Source of the DNA: Phycicoccus jejuensis
GTDB taxonomy: Bacteria; Actinomycetota; Actinomycetes; Actinomycetales; Dermatophilaceae
Assembly: GCF_000720925.1 (NCBI RefSeq)
Contig: NZ_JOEE01000001.1
Span: 434,001-498,000 of the forward strand
DNA: 64,000 nt
Direction of reading: 5' to 3'
A program made the position numbers and the translations under genes. Below the pieces are notes generated by a model. It did no database searches, was not told the DNA's origin, and worked only from the letters and a program-made list of their open reading frames with translations. Positions 16,728 to 27,896 of this stretch are shown here, piece after piece (position 1 is the stretch's first letter; the number at the start of each line of letters is the position of its first letter).

Positions 16728-16740
16728 GGAGGGTCCGGTG

Positions 16741-18708
16741 TCAGTCGGAGCCGGAGGACATCCCCTGCTTGATGAGGTTCATCACCGAGCTGTCGGCGAG
16801 CGTCGTGACGTCCCCGACCTCGCGGTTCTCGGCGACGTCCTTGAGCAGGCGGCGCATGATCTTGCCTGAGCGCGTCTTCGGCAGCTCCTGGACGATCATC
16901 ACCTGGCGCGGCTTGGCGATCGGGCCGATCTCCTTCGCCACGTGGTTGCGCAGCTCCTGGACGGTCTCCTCGCCGTGGTCCGTCGCGCCGCCCCGGAGGA
17001 TGACGAACGCGCACACCGCCTGGCCGGTCGTCTCGTCGGCGGCGCCGACGACCGCGGCCTCCGCGACCGACGGGTGCGACACGAGGGCCGACTCGATCTC
17101 GGCGGTCGAGAGGCGGTGGCCGGAGACGTTCATGACGTCGTCGACGCGTCCCAGCAGCCAGATGTTGCCCTTCTCGTCGTACTTGGCGCCGTCGCCGGCG
17201 AAGTAGTACTTCGGCCCGAACCGCGACCAGTACGTCTCCTTGTAGCGCTCCGGGTCGCCCCAGATCCCGCGCAGCATCGAGGGCCACGGCTTGGTGAGGA
17301 CGAGGTAGCCGACCTTCTCGGCCTCGGTGAACGGGTTGCCGTCGTCGTCGAGGATCTCGGCCGAGATGCCCGGGATGGGCCGCTGCGCCGAGCCCGGCTC
17401 GAGCGTCGTGACACCGGGCAGGGGGCTGATCATGATCGCGCCGGTCTCGGTCTGCCACCACGTGTCGACGATGGGCGCCCGGTCGCCGCCGACGTGCTTG
17501 CGGTACCAGAGCCACGCCTCGGGGTTGATCGGCTCGCCGACGCTGCCCAGGACGCGGATCGAGCTCATGTCGTACTTGGCGGGGATGTCGGTGCCCCACT
17601 TCATGAACGTGCGGATCGCGGTCGGCGCCGTGTAGAGGATCGAGACCTTGTACTTCTCGACGATCTCCCACCAGCGGCCCTGGTGCGGGCTGTCGGGGGT
17701 GCCCTCGTAGAGCACCTGGGTCGCGCCGTTGGCCAGCGGCCCGTAGACGATGTAGCTGTGGCCGGTGACCCAGCCGACGTCGGCGGTGCACCAGTAGACG
17801 TCGGTCTCGGGGTGCAGGTCGTGGACGACGGCGTTCGTGTACGCGGCCTGGGTGAGGTAGCCGCCGGTCGTGTGGAAGATGCCCTTCGGCTTCCCGGTCG
17901 TCCCCGAGGTGTAGAGGATGAAGAGCGGGTGCTCGCTGTCGACCGGCGCCGCCTCGTGCGTGTCGGGCTGGCCCTCGACGAGGTCGTGCCACCAGACGTC
18001 GCGCTCGTCGTCCCACTCGACCTCGGTGTCGGTGCGCTTGACGACGAGCACCTTCTCGACGGGGGAGGCGTCGTCGCCGTGGTGGATGGCGGCGTCGACG
18101 GCGGCCTTGAGCGGCGCCGGCTTGCCGCGGCGCCACTGGCCGTCGGTCGTCACGACGACCTTGGCCTCGGCGTCGGCGATGCGGGTGTGCAGGGCCTCGG
18201 CCGAGAAGCCGCCGAAGATGACCGAGTGCGGGGCCCCGAGGCGCGCGCAGGCGAGCATCGTGAAGACGGTCTCGGGGATCATCGGCATGTAGACCGCGAC
18301 GCGGTCGCCCGTCGAGACGCCGAGCGAGGCCAGCGCGTTGGCGGCCTTGCTCACCTCGCGCTGGAGGTCGGCGTAGGTGATGGTGCGGGTGTCGCCCTGC
18401 TCGCCCTCGAAGTGGATGGCGACGCGGTCGCCGTTCCCGGCCTCGACGTGGCGGTCGACGCAGTTGTACGCGACGTTGAGCTCGCCGCCGACGAACCACT
18501 TCGCGAAGGGGGCCTCGCTCCAGTCGAGCGTGGTGTCGAAGTCCTTCGCCCAGGTGACCCGCTCGCGCGCCTGCCGCGCCCAGAAGCCCTCGTGGTCGGC
18601 CGCGGCCTCGTCGTACATCTCCGCGGTGCCGTTGGCCTGCGCGGTGAACGCCGGGTCGGGGCTCAGGTCCAGCTCGTGCAGGTGGCTCGACAGGCTGTCG
18701 TCGGTCAC
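16741..18708 (-). CDS. acs: Acetyl-CoA synthetase
   Basis: A 655-residue AMP-forming acetate:CoA ligase. Core motifs are [14 protein letters not shown] (P-loop), [16 protein letters not shown], the hinge [15 protein letters not shown], and [16 protein letters not shown] containing the lysine acetylated for control. Length matches E. coli Acs (652). GTG 18708 is chosen because GAGGAGG lies just upstream and the family begins here. Orthologue of Rv3667 by position. Together with actP (21380) and poxB (10891) it completes acetate uptake and activation. Confidence 0.95.
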   Translation of the reverse strand: MTDDSLSSHLHELDLSPDPAFTAQANGTAEMYDEAAADHEGFWARQARERVTWAKDFDTTLDWSEAPFAKWFVGGELNVAYNCVDRHVEAGNGDRVAIHFEGEQGDTRTITYADLQREVSKAANALASLGVSTGDRVAVYMPMIPETVFTMLACARLGAPHSVIFGGFSAEALHTRIADAEAKVVVTTDGQWRRGKPAPLKAAVDAAIHHGDDASPVEKVLVVKRTDTEVEWDDERDVWWHDLVEGQPDTHEAAPVDSEHPLFILYTSGTTGKPKGIFHTTGGYLTQAAYTNAVVHDLHPETDVYWCTADVGWVTGHSYIVYGPLANGATQVLYEGTPDSPHQGRWWEIVEKYKVSILYTAPTAIRTFMKWGTDIPAKYDMSSIRVLGSVGEPINPEAWLWYRKHVGGDRAPIVDTWWQTETGAIMISPLPGVTTLEPGSAQRPIPGISAEILDDDGNPFTEAEKVGYLVLTKPWPSMLRGIWGDPERYKETYWSRFGPKYYFAGDGAKYDEKGNIWLLGRVDDVMNVSGHRLSTAEIESALVSHPSVAEAAVVGAADETTGQAVCAFVILRGGATDHGEETVQELRNHVAKEIGPIAKPRQVMIVQELPKTRSGKIMRRLLKDVAENREVGDVTTLADSSVMNLIKQGMSSGSD

Positions 18709-18990
18709 GGGTCCTCCTCGTCGTCGAGTGGCGGGTACGGCCACAGCCAACCCGACGACGGCGACCGAGGCAACCGTCCGTCCGGAGGGACCGGTCCAGC
18801 GGGGCGTGCGGCGCGCCGAGCGGGCTCCGGTTGCGGCCCTCCGATGGGCCCGGTAGACCGGACGCGGACGCCGGACCGACCGGCGCCGCGGGGGTCCGGG
18901 GGGATCCGGCCCCGGGTCGTGCAGGTCCACCCACCACTGGCTCGACGGACCGGAGGCGTCGCGCGGCCGACCCTCCACGAAGGAGAAGAC

Positions 18991-19419
18991 ATGCGCATGT
19001 TCTCGAAGGCCTCGGCGGCCGCCGTCGCCGTCGCCGCCGCCGTCGCGACGGTGGGTGGCGCTGCGCCCGCCGGGGCCGCGACCTGCTCGTCGCCGACCGT
19101 CGTCTACCACAAGGTGCTCAAGACCGACGGCGGCAAGGCCGTGGGCTACGTCGACCTCGAGTACTCGGTCGCCTGCCACTCCGCGCGGGCCCACGTCCAC
19201 GAGATCTACGTCTCCCACCCCGGAGCCACCCACGGAGCCGGAGCCGCCATCAAGCGCAACAGCGACGGTGTGACCAAGCGGTGCACCGTGCAGGAGGGCA
19301 AGCACGACTGCCGTACCGGGTGGGTCTACGACAAGGGCGTCACGTCGTTCGCCTCGGCCTGGATCGACATGTACCCGATCAGCTACGAGCTGGTGGAGGG
19401 GCGGACCAAGAGCTACTGA
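18991..19419 (+). CDS. Small secreted protein, DUF2690/YjfA-like
   Basis: A 142-residue protein with a Sec signal peptide ([19 protein letters not shown], cleavage after AGA near 29). The mature part of about 113 residues has four cysteines, enough for two disulfides. [18 protein letters not shown] and [17 protein letters not shown] resemble the halves of DUF2690 (YjfA) proteins, though the usual GKDP-type first motif is missing, so the assignment is tentative. A strong AAGGAG site precedes ATG 18991. It is transcribed alone, away from acs, and ends in a clear hairpin. Function unknown. Confidence 0.7.
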   Translation: MRMFSKASAAAVAVAAAVATVGGAAPAGAATCSSPTVVYHKVLKTDGGKAVGYVDLEYSVACHSARAHVHEIYVSHPGATHGAGAAIKRNSDGVTKRCTVQEGKHDCRTGWVYDKGVTSFASAWIDMYPISYELVEGRTKSY

Positions 19420-19433
19420 CCAGCGGTCCGACA

Positions 19434-19460
19434 GGCCCGGGGAGAGCTTCTCCCCGGGCC
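19434..19460 (+). terminator. Terminator hairpin after the secreted protein
   Basis: A 12-bp stem (19434-19445 with 19449-19460) with loop GCT, 14 bases after the stop. Confidence 0.75.
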
Positions 19461-19640
19461 GCTGTACACTCGTCCGCCGTCGCTGGGTTGGACATCCTGA
19501 CCAGCGACACGCGGATCCGGGTGACGAAACTGTGCGCTCGTTGCCCAGGACGACGGTCAACGGTTCCGCTCTGTGCGATCGCATGGTTCCGTGGTGGTCC
19601 GGCCCACGAGGCCACGACCACTCACGAGGAGGTGAGCGCG

Positions 19641-20537
19641 GTGTTCGAGGAAGGACAGCTGTACTCGGCCGTGACGACCGAGGACGACGGCACCGTCAGG
19701 GTGCACCTGTCGGACAACCACCCCGGGCTGCACGACGAGGCCTACCTGCGGCGCCGGGGCGAGATCGCCGCCGTGTCGCTCGCGCACCGCCCCGGGGACC
19801 CCGTCCCGACGGTCGGGTACACCGAGGCCGAGCACGCCGTCTGGCGCACCGTGAGCACCGAGCTCGCGCCCAAGCACGAGCGCTACGCCCACCCGGAGTT
19901 CCTCCGCGGCAAGGCCGCCCTCGACCTGCCGGTCGACCACGTGCCGCAGCTGCACGAGGTGACCGAGCGCCTCCTGCCGCTCACGGGCTGGTCCTACACG
20001 TGCGCCCCGGGCCTGGTCCCGCTGCGCGACTTCTACCGCGACCTCGGCCGCCGGGTGTTCAGCTCGACGCAGTACCTGCGCCACGACAGCCGGCCGCTCT
20101 ACACGCCCGAGCCGGACATCCTCCACGAGGTCGTCGGCCACGGGAACCAGCTCGCGAGCCCCCGCTTCGCCGCGGTGACGCAGGCCGCCGGGGAGGCGAC
20201 GACCCGCCTCGAGACCGACGAGGCCGTCAAGTTCGTCGCCGACGTCTTCTGGTTCTCGATGGAGTTCGGCGTCATGGCCGACGGCGACGAGCTCAAGGCC
20301 TACGGCGCCGGCATCCTCAGCAGCTACGGCGAGATGGACGAGTTCCGGTCGATGGACATCCGCCCGCTCGAGCTCGTGGCGATGGGGACGCTCAACTACG
20401 ACATCACCGCCTACCAGCCGGTGCTGTTCCGGGCCGAGAGCGTCGATCACCTCGAGGACGTCGTCGGGACCTTCTTCGAGACGGTCGACGACGACCTCGC
20501 CGCCCGGCTGCGCGCGCAGGCCGCCGCCGCGGTCTGA
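19641..20537 (+). CDS. phhA: Phenylalanine 4-monooxygenase
   Basis: A 298-residue monomeric aromatic amino acid hydroxylase converting Phe to Tyr with tetrahydropterin and O2. The iron ligands are H162 and H167 in [12 protein letters not shown] and E208 in WFSMEFG. Typical too are [11 protein letters not shown] and YTPEPDI. GTG 19641 follows AGGAGGTGA, a perfect ribosome site, with a leader of up to 180 bases after the previous terminator. No phhB (pterin dehydratase) or tyrosine catabolism gene is adjacent. The residue after GH is Gly-Asn rather than the usual Val/Cys-Pro, a small departure from well-studied enzymes. Confidence 0.88.
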   Translation: MFEEGQLYSAVTTEDDGTVRVHLSDNHPGLHDEAYLRRRGEIAAVSLAHRPGDPVPTVGYTEAEHAVWRTVSTELAPKHERYAHPEFLRGKAALDLPVDHVPQLHEVTERLLPLTGWSYTCAPGLVPLRDFYRDLGRRVFSSTQYLRHDSRPLYTPEPDILHEVVGHGNQLASPRFAAVTQAAGEATTRLETDEAVKFVADVFWFSMEFGVMADGDELKAYGAGILSSYGEMDEFRSMDIRPLELVAMGTLNYDITAYQPVLFRAESVDHLEDVVGTFFETVDDDLAARLRAQAAAAV

Positions 20538-20555
20538 CCTGGACGCGCTCCACCC

Positions 20556-20617
20556 GTCGAGCGAACAGGACGCGCCGTCAGCCACCCCGGGCCGGCGGCG
20601 TGTTCTGTTCGCTCGAC
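20556..20617 (+). terminator. Long hairpin between phhA and the AMIN-like gene
   Basis: GTCGAGCGAACAG (20556-20568) pairs perfectly with 20605-20617. Nine further pairs follow, two of them G-U when read as plus-strand RNA (C-A mismatches on the other strand), so it suits phhA. It fills most of the 91-bp convergent gap. Confidence 0.7.
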
Positions 20618-20628
20618 AGGGTGCCGGC

Positions 20629-21201
20629 TCACCAGGCGTGGGCGACGTCGACGACGAGACGGCTCGTGCGGGTCGTGGTGTCCTCGAGGGTGAAGACCCG
20701 GAAGGGCAGCCGGGCCCGCACGCCGAGCCCGATCGTCGTGTACCCCTCGAAGGTGCCGGCCCACCGGACCTGGCGGAAGGTCGGGTAGCCCGCGACGGTC
20801 GGCATCGCCGGCACGCTGGTGGCGCCCCTCCGGACGACGACCGCCAGGCGCGCCCCGCCGGCGACCGGCACGACGGCCCCCGAGCCCTCGGCGCGCACGC
20901 TGCTCACGTAGCGCACGTCGTACCCGGGGGCGACCCCTGTCATGTCCACGACGAGCCGGTCATAGCACGCGTGGTGCCCCGCGCGGACCCCCGTGAGGCG
21001 TCCGGTCGCGAGCGGGGCCGAGGTCTTGGGCAGGGACCCCCACGCGGTCGAGCAGGCGCTCGCAGCGGTGGGCAGGGCCGTGGCGGGGGCGGCGGAGACG
21101 AGGGCGGGAGCAGCCGCGACGGCGAGCGCCGCGGCGAGGACCGTGACCCTGCCCCGGGCGGTGGCGGAGGAGCGGCGGCGGGTGGGTCGGGTCGTGGACA
21201 T
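20629..21201 (-). CDS. Secreted AMIN-like domain protein
   Basis: A 190-residue exported protein: a basic N-terminus (MSTTRPTRRRSS), an Ala-rich signal segment to about 50, then a beta-rich domain with HHACYDRLVVDMTGVAPGYDVRYV and RLVVDVAHAW, characteristic of the AMIN-like family seen in actinobacterial cell-surface lipoproteins. Function unknown; cell-envelope association is likely. ATG 21201 follows GAAGGAGG, and TATACC (21226-21221) is a plausible -10 giving a very short leader. An upstream in-frame start at 21291 would add residues that do not look like a signal peptide. Confidence 0.75.
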   Translation of the reverse strand: MSTTRPTRRRSSATARGRVTVLAAALAVAAAPALVSAAPATALPTAASACSTAWGSLPKTSAPLATGRLTGVRAGHHACYDRLVVDMTGVAPGYDVRYVSSVRAEGSGAVVPVAGGARLAVVVRRGATSVPAMPTVAGYPTFRQVRWAGTFEGYTTIGLGVRARLPFRVFTLEDTTTRTSRLVVDVAHAW

Positions 21202-21342
21202 GACGGCCTCCTTCACCGCCGGTATACACCGGTCGGGACGCGACACGCCAGACCCGGGAGGTGACGCCGCGCGCCAAACACCCCCGGACACGACGCAGCG
21301 ACCGCGGAGGGCTCTCCAGCCCCGCGGCCGCTGCTGCCGGTG

Positions 21343-21377
21343 GGTCGGGTCGGGGGAGGCGGTCCCCCGACCCGACC
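21343..21377 (-). terminator. Terminator hairpin after actP
   Basis: A perfect 15-bp stem (21343-21357 with 21363-21377), loop of five, three bases from the actP stop. Confidence 0.85.
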
Positions 21378-21379
21378 GG

Positions 21380-23029
21380 TCAGTGGTCGATCGCCTCCCC
21401 GACCCCGTGGCCGGTGAGGGAGCGGACCTCCATCTCGGCGTACTTCGCGGCGTTGTGCTCCTTGCTCGTCACCGAGCCGAGCCAGCCGAGGAAGAACGCG
21501 AGCGGGATGGAGACCAGGCCCGGGTTGTCGAGCGGGAACCAGTGGAAGTCGATCGCCGTGTTCTGGATCATCGACTGGCTGGGCCCGCCCGGCTCCAGCG
21601 GCGGCTTGCCGGAGACGACCGGGCTGAAGATGATCAGGCCGATCGCGCTGATGAGGCCGCCGTAGATGGAGAACAGGGCGCCGCGGGTGTTGAAGCCCTT
21701 CCAGAACAGCGAGTAGAGGATCGTCGGCAGGTTGGCCGACGCCGCGACGGCGAAGGCCAGCGCCACGAGGAACGCGATGTTCTGGCTCTTGGCGAAGATG
21801 CCGCCGACGATGGCGACGATGCCGATGACGATGGCGGCGATGCGGGCGACCCGCACCTCCTGCTCCTGGCTGCCCGAGCCCCGCTTGAAGACCTCCTTGT
21901 AGAGGTCGTGGGCGAAGGTCGCCGAGGTGGTGATGGTCAGGCCGGCGACGACCGCGAGGATCGTCGCGAACGCGACGCCCGAGATGATGCCGAGGAGCAC
22001 CGAGCCGCCGAGCTCGTAGGCGAGGAGCGGTGCGGCCGCGTTGGCCTTGCCGGGGGCGGCGTTGATGGCCGTCGGGCCGACGAGGGCGGCGGCGCCGTAG
22101 CCGACGACGAGGGTCAGCAGGTAGAAGCCGCCGATGAGCCAGATGGCCCACTCGACCGACTTGCGGGCCTGCTTGCTCGTCGGGACCGTGTAGAAGCGCT
22201 GGAGCACGTGCGGGAGGCCGGCGGTGCCGAGCACGAGCGCCATCGACAGCGAGATGAAGTCGATCTTCGTCGTGAGGTTCTTGCCGTACTTCAGGCCCGG
22301 CTCGAAGAGCTTCTCGCCGGCCTTGGGGGAGTTGTCGGCCGCGGCCTGGAAGAGCGAGCTGATGTTGAACGAGTACTTGCCGAGCACCCAGACCGTGATG
22401 ACGAAGGTGCCCGCGATGAGCAGGAGCGCCTTGATGATCTGCACCCAGGTCGTGCCCTTCATCCCGCCGATGAGGACGTACGCGATCATGATGATGCCGA
22501 CGATCGCGATGACGAGGTCCTGCGCGAGCTCGCCCGAGATGCCGAGCAGCAGCGACACGAGGCCGCCGGCGCCGGCCATCTGCGCGAGCAGGTAGAAGAA
22601 CGACACCGCGATGACCGAGATGGCGGTCGCGATGCGGACCGGGCGCTGCTTGAGGCGGTAGCTGAGGACGTCGGCCATCGTGAAGCGGCCGGTGTTGCGC
22701 AGCAGCTCGGCGACGAGCAGGAGCGCGACGAGCCACGCGACGAGGAAGCCGATCGAGTACAGGAAGCCGTCGTAGCCCTGGAGGGCGATGGCGCCGGCGA
22801 TGCCGAGGAAGGACGCCGCCGACAGGTAGTCGCCGGCGATGGCGATGCCGTTCTGGCGGCCGTTGAAGGCGCCGGCGGCGGTGTAGTACTGCTCGGCCGT
22901 CTTCTTGCCCGCGGCGACGCGGATGACGATGACGAGCGTGACGACGACGAAGGCCGCGAAGATGCCGATGTTGAGGGCCGGCGAGCCGACCGTCGTGGCC
23001 GCGTCGGCCATCGGGAGGGTGAGCGCCAT
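21380..23029 (-). CDS. actP: Cation/acetate symporter
   Basis: A 549-residue sodium:solute symporter (SSS family) of the ActP/MctC branch with about 13 membrane segments. Landmarks are GDYLSAASFLG, GGMKGTTWVQIIKA, GLPHVLQRFYTV and the sodium-site helix VVAGLTITTSATFAHDLY. It imports acetate and related monocarboxylates. The DUF485 partner lies just upstream with a two-base gap, as in the E. coli yjcH-actP pair. Acs is 3 kb away and poxB 9 kb away. Confidence 0.9.
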   Translation of the reverse strand: MALTLPMADAATTVGSPALNIGIFAAFVVVTLVIVIRVAAGKKTAEQYYTAAGAFNGRQNGIAIAGDYLSAASFLGIAGAIALQGYDGFLYSIGFLVAWLVALLLVAELLRNTGRFTMADVLSYRLKQRPVRIATAISVIAVSFFYLLAQMAGAGGLVSLLLGISGELAQDLVIAIVGIIMIAYVLIGGMKGTTWVQIIKALLLIAGTFVITVWVLGKYSFNISSLFQAAADNSPKAGEKLFEPGLKYGKNLTTKIDFISLSMALVLGTAGLPHVLQRFYTVPTSKQARKSVEWAIWLIGGFYLLTLVVGYGAAALVGPTAINAAPGKANAAAPLLAYELGGSVLLGIISGVAFATILAVVAGLTITTSATFAHDLYKEVFKRGSGSQEQEVRVARIAAIVIGIVAIVGGIFAKSQNIAFLVALAFAVAASANLPTILYSLFWKGFNTRGALFSIYGGLISAIGLIIFSPVVSGKPPLEPGGPSQSMIQNTAIDFHWFPLDNPGLVSIPLAFFLGWLGSVTSKEHNAAKYAEMEVRSLTGHGVGEAIDH

Positions 23030-23031
23030 GG

Positions 23032-23370
23032 TCAGTGCCCCTTGTCCGCGTCGAGGCGCGCGCCGAGGGCGTCGGCGGCCGGGTCGAACTCACGGGTGGC
23101 CCAGCGCGAGTAGATGATCGTGATCGCGAAGGTCGTCACGAACTGGCCGAGGCCGAAGAGCAGGCCGATCGTGATGTTGCCGGCGACCTTGGTGCCCATG
23201 AAGCCCGGGGCGAAGATCGACAGCAGGACGTAGAGGAAGTACCAGGCGAGGAAGAACGCCGTCATCGGGAACACGAAGCCCCGGAACTTGCGGCGCAGCT
23301 CCTGGAACTCCGACGTGGTCTGCAGGGCGAGGTACGGGTCCTCGGCCTGCGTGCGAGCTTCGTTGCTCAC
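23032..23370 (-). CDS. DUF485 membrane protein, ActP partner
   Basis: A 112-residue DUF485 (YjcH-like) protein with two transmembrane helices ([19 protein letters not shown] and [18 protein letters not shown]) and the [17 protein letters not shown] signature. It is nearly always encoded with SSS carboxylate transporters and probably assists assembly or activity. GTG 23370 follows GGAGGTGA and gives the family length. It is the first gene of the actP operon. A Crp-like site at 23511 lies upstream, shared with tdh. Confidence 0.87.
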   Translation of the reverse strand: MSNEARTQAEDPYLALQTTSEFQELRRKFRGFVFPMTAFFLAWYFLYVLLSIFAPGFMGTKVAGNITIGLLFGLGQFVTTFAITIIYSRWATREFDPAADALGARLDADKGH

Positions 23371-23510
23371 GGTCACCTCCAGGGTCGGGTCCGAGCGGCT
23401 CTGCCCGGAACGCCCCAAGGGTGGGCGCCCCGGGGGTGCGCTGGCGAGACCCCGCGCCGGGTCCCTCGGCGGGCGGCGCCGCGCGTCGGTGGGCGGGGCG
23501 CCGACCGCGG

Positions 23511-23526
23511 TGTGCGGTGGGTCACA
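23511..23526. promoter_or_regulatory. Crp-like site between actP operon and tdh
   Basis: TGTGC-N6-TCACA matches nine of ten fixed positions of TGTGA-N6-TCACA. Its centre is 64.5 bases before the predicted tdh start point and 148 bases before the DUF485 start codon. Confidence 0.55.
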
Positions 23527-23569
23527 GTGCGCCGAACGGGCCGCGTGGTGCGACGAGCGGTCGCCCCGG

Positions 23570-23575
23570 CATGAT
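23570..23575 (+). promoter_or_regulatory. Candidate -10 (CATGAT), leaderless tdh
   Basis: CATGAT seven bases before GTG 23583; matches A2 and T6 only. Confidence 0.4.
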
Positions 23576-23582
23576 GGGCGCC

Positions 23583-24623
23583 GTGCGTGCGCTGAGGAAG
23601 GTCTCCGCCGGTCCGGGGCTGTCGCTGGTCGACGTGCCGGAGCCCGAGTGCGGCCCGAAGGACGTCAAGATCCGGGTGCTGCGGGCGGGCCTGTGCGGCA
23701 CCGACCTCCACCTCGAGCAGTGGGACGAGTGGGCCGCCGCGACCGTGCGGGCGCCGATGACCCTCGGGCACGAGTTCTTCGGGGAGGTCGTCGAGGTCGG
23801 CGCCGACGTCGACCACGTGGCCGTCGGCGACCGTGTCTCCGGCGAGGGGCACCTCGTCTGCGGCACGTGCCGCAACTGCCGCGCCGGCCGCCGGCACCTG
23901 TGCATCAACACCGTCGGTGTCGGGGTCAACCGCGACGGCGCGTTCGCCGACTACGTGGTCATCCCCGCGACGAACGCCTGGGTGCAGCCGGCCGACCTCG
24001 ACCCCGACCTCGGTGCGCTCTTCGACCCGCTCGGCAACGCCGTCCACACGGCGCTGCAGTGGCCGGTCGTCGGCGAGGACGTCGTCGTCACCGGGGCCGG
24101 CCCGATCGGCGTGATGGCCACCGCCGTCGCCCGGCACGCCGGCGCGCGGCGCATCGTCGTCACGGACCTGTCCGACGAGCGGCTCGCGCTCGCCGAGGCC
24201 GCCGGCGCCGACCTCGGGGTCAACGTCGGCCGCGGCGGGTCGCTGCGCGCGGCGCAGGCGGAGCTGGGGATGCTCGAGGGCTTCGACATCGGGCTGGAGA
24301 TGTCCGGGTCGCCGGTGGCCGTCGAGGAGATGCTCGACAACATGAACCACGGCGGCAAGGTCGCGCTGCTCGGGCTGCCGAAGGACCGCTACGCCATCGA
24401 CTGGGGCCGGGTCATCACGCACATGATCACGCTGCGCGGGATCTACGGCCGCGAGATGTTCGAGACCTGGTACCTCATGGGCTCGATGCTCGCGACGTCG
24501 GAGCGGCTGCGCTCGGCGGTGTCGTCCGTCGTCACCGGCCGGCACGCCGCCGAGGACTGGGAGGCCGCCTTCGCCGAGACCCGCTCGGGCACCGGCGGCA
24601 AGGTCGTCCTCGACTGGTCCTGA
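23583..24623 (+). CDS. tdh: L-threonine 3-dehydrogenase
   Basis: A 346-residue medium-chain zinc dehydrogenase oxidising threonine to 2-amino-3-ketobutyrate. Catalytic zinc site: [15 protein letters not shown] and [10 protein letters not shown]. Structural zinc: C-x2-C-x2-C-x7-C in [15 protein letters not shown]. The NAD fold has [12 protein letters not shown] 23583 ([12 protein letters not shown]) is the family start; ATGs at 23571 and 23574 would overlap the -10. Kbl follows, completing the threonine to glycine plus acetyl-CoA route, but kbl has its own promoter. Confidence 0.9.
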   Translation: MRALRKVSAGPGLSLVDVPEPECGPKDVKIRVLRAGLCGTDLHLEQWDEWAAATVRAPMTLGHEFFGEVVEVGADVDHVAVGDRVSGEGHLVCGTCRNCRAGRRHLCINTVGVGVNRDGAFADYVVIPATNAWVQPADLDPDLGALFDPLGNAVHTALQWPVVGEDVVVTGAGPIGVMATAVARHAGARRIVVTDLSDERLALAEAAGADLGVNVGRGGSLRAAQAELGMLEGFDIGLEMSGSPVAVEEMLDNMNHGGKVALLGLPKDRYAIDWGRVITHMITLRGIYGREMFETWYLMGSMLATSERLRSAVSSVVTGRHAAEDWEAAFAETRSGTGGKVVLDWS

Positions 24624-24635
24624 CGCCGGCGGGCC

Positions 24636-24641
24636 TAGGCT
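24636..24641 (+). promoter_or_regulatory. -10 element TAGGCT upstream of kbl
   Basis: TAGGCT 55 bases before GTG 24697. It implies a leader of about 49 bases containing GAGGAG, so this gene is not leaderless. Confidence 0.5.
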
Positions 24642-24696
24642 GGATCGGTCGGCCACCCCGACGCCCGCCCCGACCCCGACTCGTGAGGAGCCACCC

Positions 24697-25890
<1,194 letters not shown>

Positions 25891-25911
25891 CCGCTCGGCC
25901 GGCTCCACCTC

Positions 25912-25967
25912 CCGCGAACGCGTGTGAAACCGCCGGTGGTCCCCGGCGATTTCACACACGTTCGCGG
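25912..25967. terminator. 25-bp hairpin between kbl and the symporter
   Basis: 25912-25936 pairs with 25943-25967 around loop TGGTCC. Two positions are C-A in plus-strand RNA but G-U in minus-strand RNA, so the stem is continuous only for the symporter transcript. The genes are convergent. Confidence 0.75.
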
Positions 25968-25983
25968 TGGGGTCCGCGGTGGG

Positions 25984-27516
25984 TCAGTCGCGGACGCGGC
26001 TGCGCGCCAACCGGACCCGCTCGGGCGTGTGCAGCCGCACGAGCACACGCGTCGTCGAGGCCGGGACGCGCCCGGGCGTCGCGTACGACACGAGCACGGC
26101 CGTCGCGAAGGCCAGCGGCACCGCCCACAGGGCCGGGTTCGCGAGCAGCGCGGCGGGCCACCCGCCGAGGTGGCTCGTCGTCATCGTCAGCGCGAGCGCC
26201 GCGACGGTGGCGCCGCCGCCGACGAGCAGCCCGGCCAGCGCGCCGGTCGTCGACAGCCGCCGCCACCAGACCCCGAGCATGATGAGCGGGGCGAAGGTCG
26301 CGGCGGCCACGGCGAACGCGAGCCCGACCGTCGTCGCGACACCGAGCGGCTCGGCCACCCGGCTGACGACGTAGGGGACGACCACGCCGACGACGGCGGC
26401 GAACCGGAAGCCACGGACGCCGGGGGCGTCGCCGCCGGTGAACCGCGCGAGCCGGGGGCGCAGCAGCTCCTGGTCGATGACGCCGGTCACCGACATCGCG
26501 AGGCCGGAGGCCGTCGACAGGAACGCCGCGAAGGCGCCACCGGCGAGCATCGCGGTGAGGAGGTCGCCGCCGAGGCCGCCGACGAGCTCTCCGGGCAGCC
26601 GGAGCACGACCGAGTCCGAGCGCATCCCGTCCGGCAGCGAGGGGAAGGCGACCCGGCCGAGCATCCCGTAGACCGGGGGGATGAGGTAGAAGGTGCCGAG
26701 CAGGGCGATGACCGTGACGGTCGTGCGGCGCGCGCCGACACCGTCGGGGTTGGTGTAGTAGCGGACGAGCACGTGCGGCAGGCCCATCGTCCCGAGGCAG
26801 AGCGCGAGGACGGTCGAGGCGTTGCGGTAGACCGGGTGGTCCTCGGGGCCGGACGGCGTGAGGGGGATGCTCCACTCCGGCGGGACGACCGGCGCGGGGT
26901 GGCCGTCGCGGAACCACAGGAGCAGCAGGACGAACGCCGGCACCGCGAGCGCGGTCAGCTTGACCCAGTACTGCACGGCCTGGACGAAGGTGATCGAGCG
27001 CATCCCGCCGGCGCCGACGGCCGCGGCGATGACGACCATGACGACGAGCCCGCCGACCCACTCGGGGGCGCCGGTGACGAGGGTGAGCGTCAGGCTCGCG
27101 CCCTGGAACTGCGGCACGAGGTAGAGCCACCCGATGGCGAGCACGAGGACGGACGAGACGCGGCGGATCGCCTTGGACCCCAGCCGCGCCTCGGCGAAGT
27201 CGGGCAGCGTGTACGCACCGGAGCGGCGCATCGGGGCGGCGACCATCACGAGGAGCACGAGGTAGCCGAGCGTGTACCCGACCGGCAGCCAGAGCAGGTC
27301 GACCCCGCCCCCGTAGACGAGGCCGGCGACGCCGAGGAAGCTCGCCGCCGACAGGTACTCGCCGCCGATGGCCGAGGCGTTGAGGCGCGGCGACACGGTG
27401 CGGCCCGCGACGTAGAAGTCGCTCGTGCGGCGCGAGAGGCGCAGCCCGAGGCCGCCGACGGCGAGGGTCGTCAGGCACACCGCGACGACCGCGGCGAGCG
27501 ACAGCGGCTGGCTCAC
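25984..27516 (-). CDS. SSS-family monocarboxylate symporter, MctC-like
   Basis: A 510-residue SSS transporter with GGEYLSAASFLGVAGL, GGMRSITFVQAVQYWVKL, GLPHVLVRYYTNP and the sodium-site helix LSTASGLAMSVTGVIDQ. It belongs to the same ActP/MctC branch as the 21380 gene but is clearly diverged. The GTG at 27516 overlaps the upstream stop (GTGA). As the last gene of a lytS-lytR-small TM-symporter operon, it is probably induced by an extracellular carboxylate sensed by the two-component system. Pyruvate, acetate or propionate are candidates. Confidence 0.85.
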   Translation of the reverse strand: MSQPLSLAAVVAVCLTTLAVGGLGLRLSRRTSDFYVAGRTVSPRLNASAIGGEYLSAASFLGVAGLVYGGGVDLLWLPVGYTLGYLVLLVMVAAPMRRSGAYTLPDFAEARLGSKAIRRVSSVLVLAIGWLYLVPQFQGASLTLTLVTGAPEWVGGLVVMVVIAAAVGAGGMRSITFVQAVQYWVKLTALAVPAFVLLLLWFRDGHPAPVVPPEWSIPLTPSGPEDHPVYRNASTVLALCLGTMGLPHVLVRYYTNPDGVGARRTTVTVIALLGTFYLIPPVYGMLGRVAFPSLPDGMRSDSVVLRLPGELVGGLGGDLLTAMLAGGAFAAFLSTASGLAMSVTGVIDQELLRPRLARFTGGDAPGVRGFRFAAVVGVVVPYVVSRVAEPLGVATTVGLAFAVAAATFAPLIMLGVWWRRLSTTGALAGLLVGGGATVAALALTMTTSHLGGWPAALLANPALWAVPLAFATAVLVSYATPGRVPASTTRVLVRLHTPERVRLARSRVRD

Positions 27517-27893
27517 GGGTCCTCGACGACGTCGACGAAGTCCGACTCGACGCGCTCGCTCTGCCGGGTGTACCAACGGGCCAGCACCCAGGCCGCCGGG
27601 TAGACGGCCACGCCGAGCACGAGCCACGCGAAGGGGACCCCGACCACGGTCACCCCCCGGGTCGCGGGCACGAGCAGGAGGACGACGGGGAGGGCGGTCA
27701 GCCCCGCGACCGTGATCGCGAGGACGGCCAGCGAGAGGCGCAGCTGCGCCCGCATCAGGCCCTCGAGGTAGACGTCGCCGAGCTCGGTCTGCTCGTCGAT
27801 GTCGCGGGCCGGCGGACGCGGGCGCAGCGGGGCGGCGCCGCGGCGCGAGCTCGTGACCCGCACCCGCGGCGGGGGCTGCGCGGGCGTGCTCAC
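27513..27893 (-). CDS. Small two-helix membrane protein, DUF485/MctB-like partner
   Basis: A 126-residue protein: a basic proline-rich N-terminus, then two membrane helices (LSLAVLAITVAGLTALPVVLLL and VPFAWLVLGVAVYPAAWVLA), then WYTRQSERVESDFVDVVEDP. Size and position match the small partner (MctB/DUF485 type) of SSS carboxylate transporters, although the DUF485 signature is not recognisable. GTG 27893 lies four bases after the lytR stop, and the gene overlaps the symporter. Confidence 0.72.
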   Translation of the reverse strand: MSTPAQPPPRVRVTSSRRGAAPLRPRPPARDIDEQTELGDVYLEGLMRAQLRLSLAVLAITVAGLTALPVVLLLVPATRGVTVVGVPFAWLVLGVAVYPAAWVLARWYTRQSERVESDFVDVVEDP

Positions 27894-27896
27894 CGG

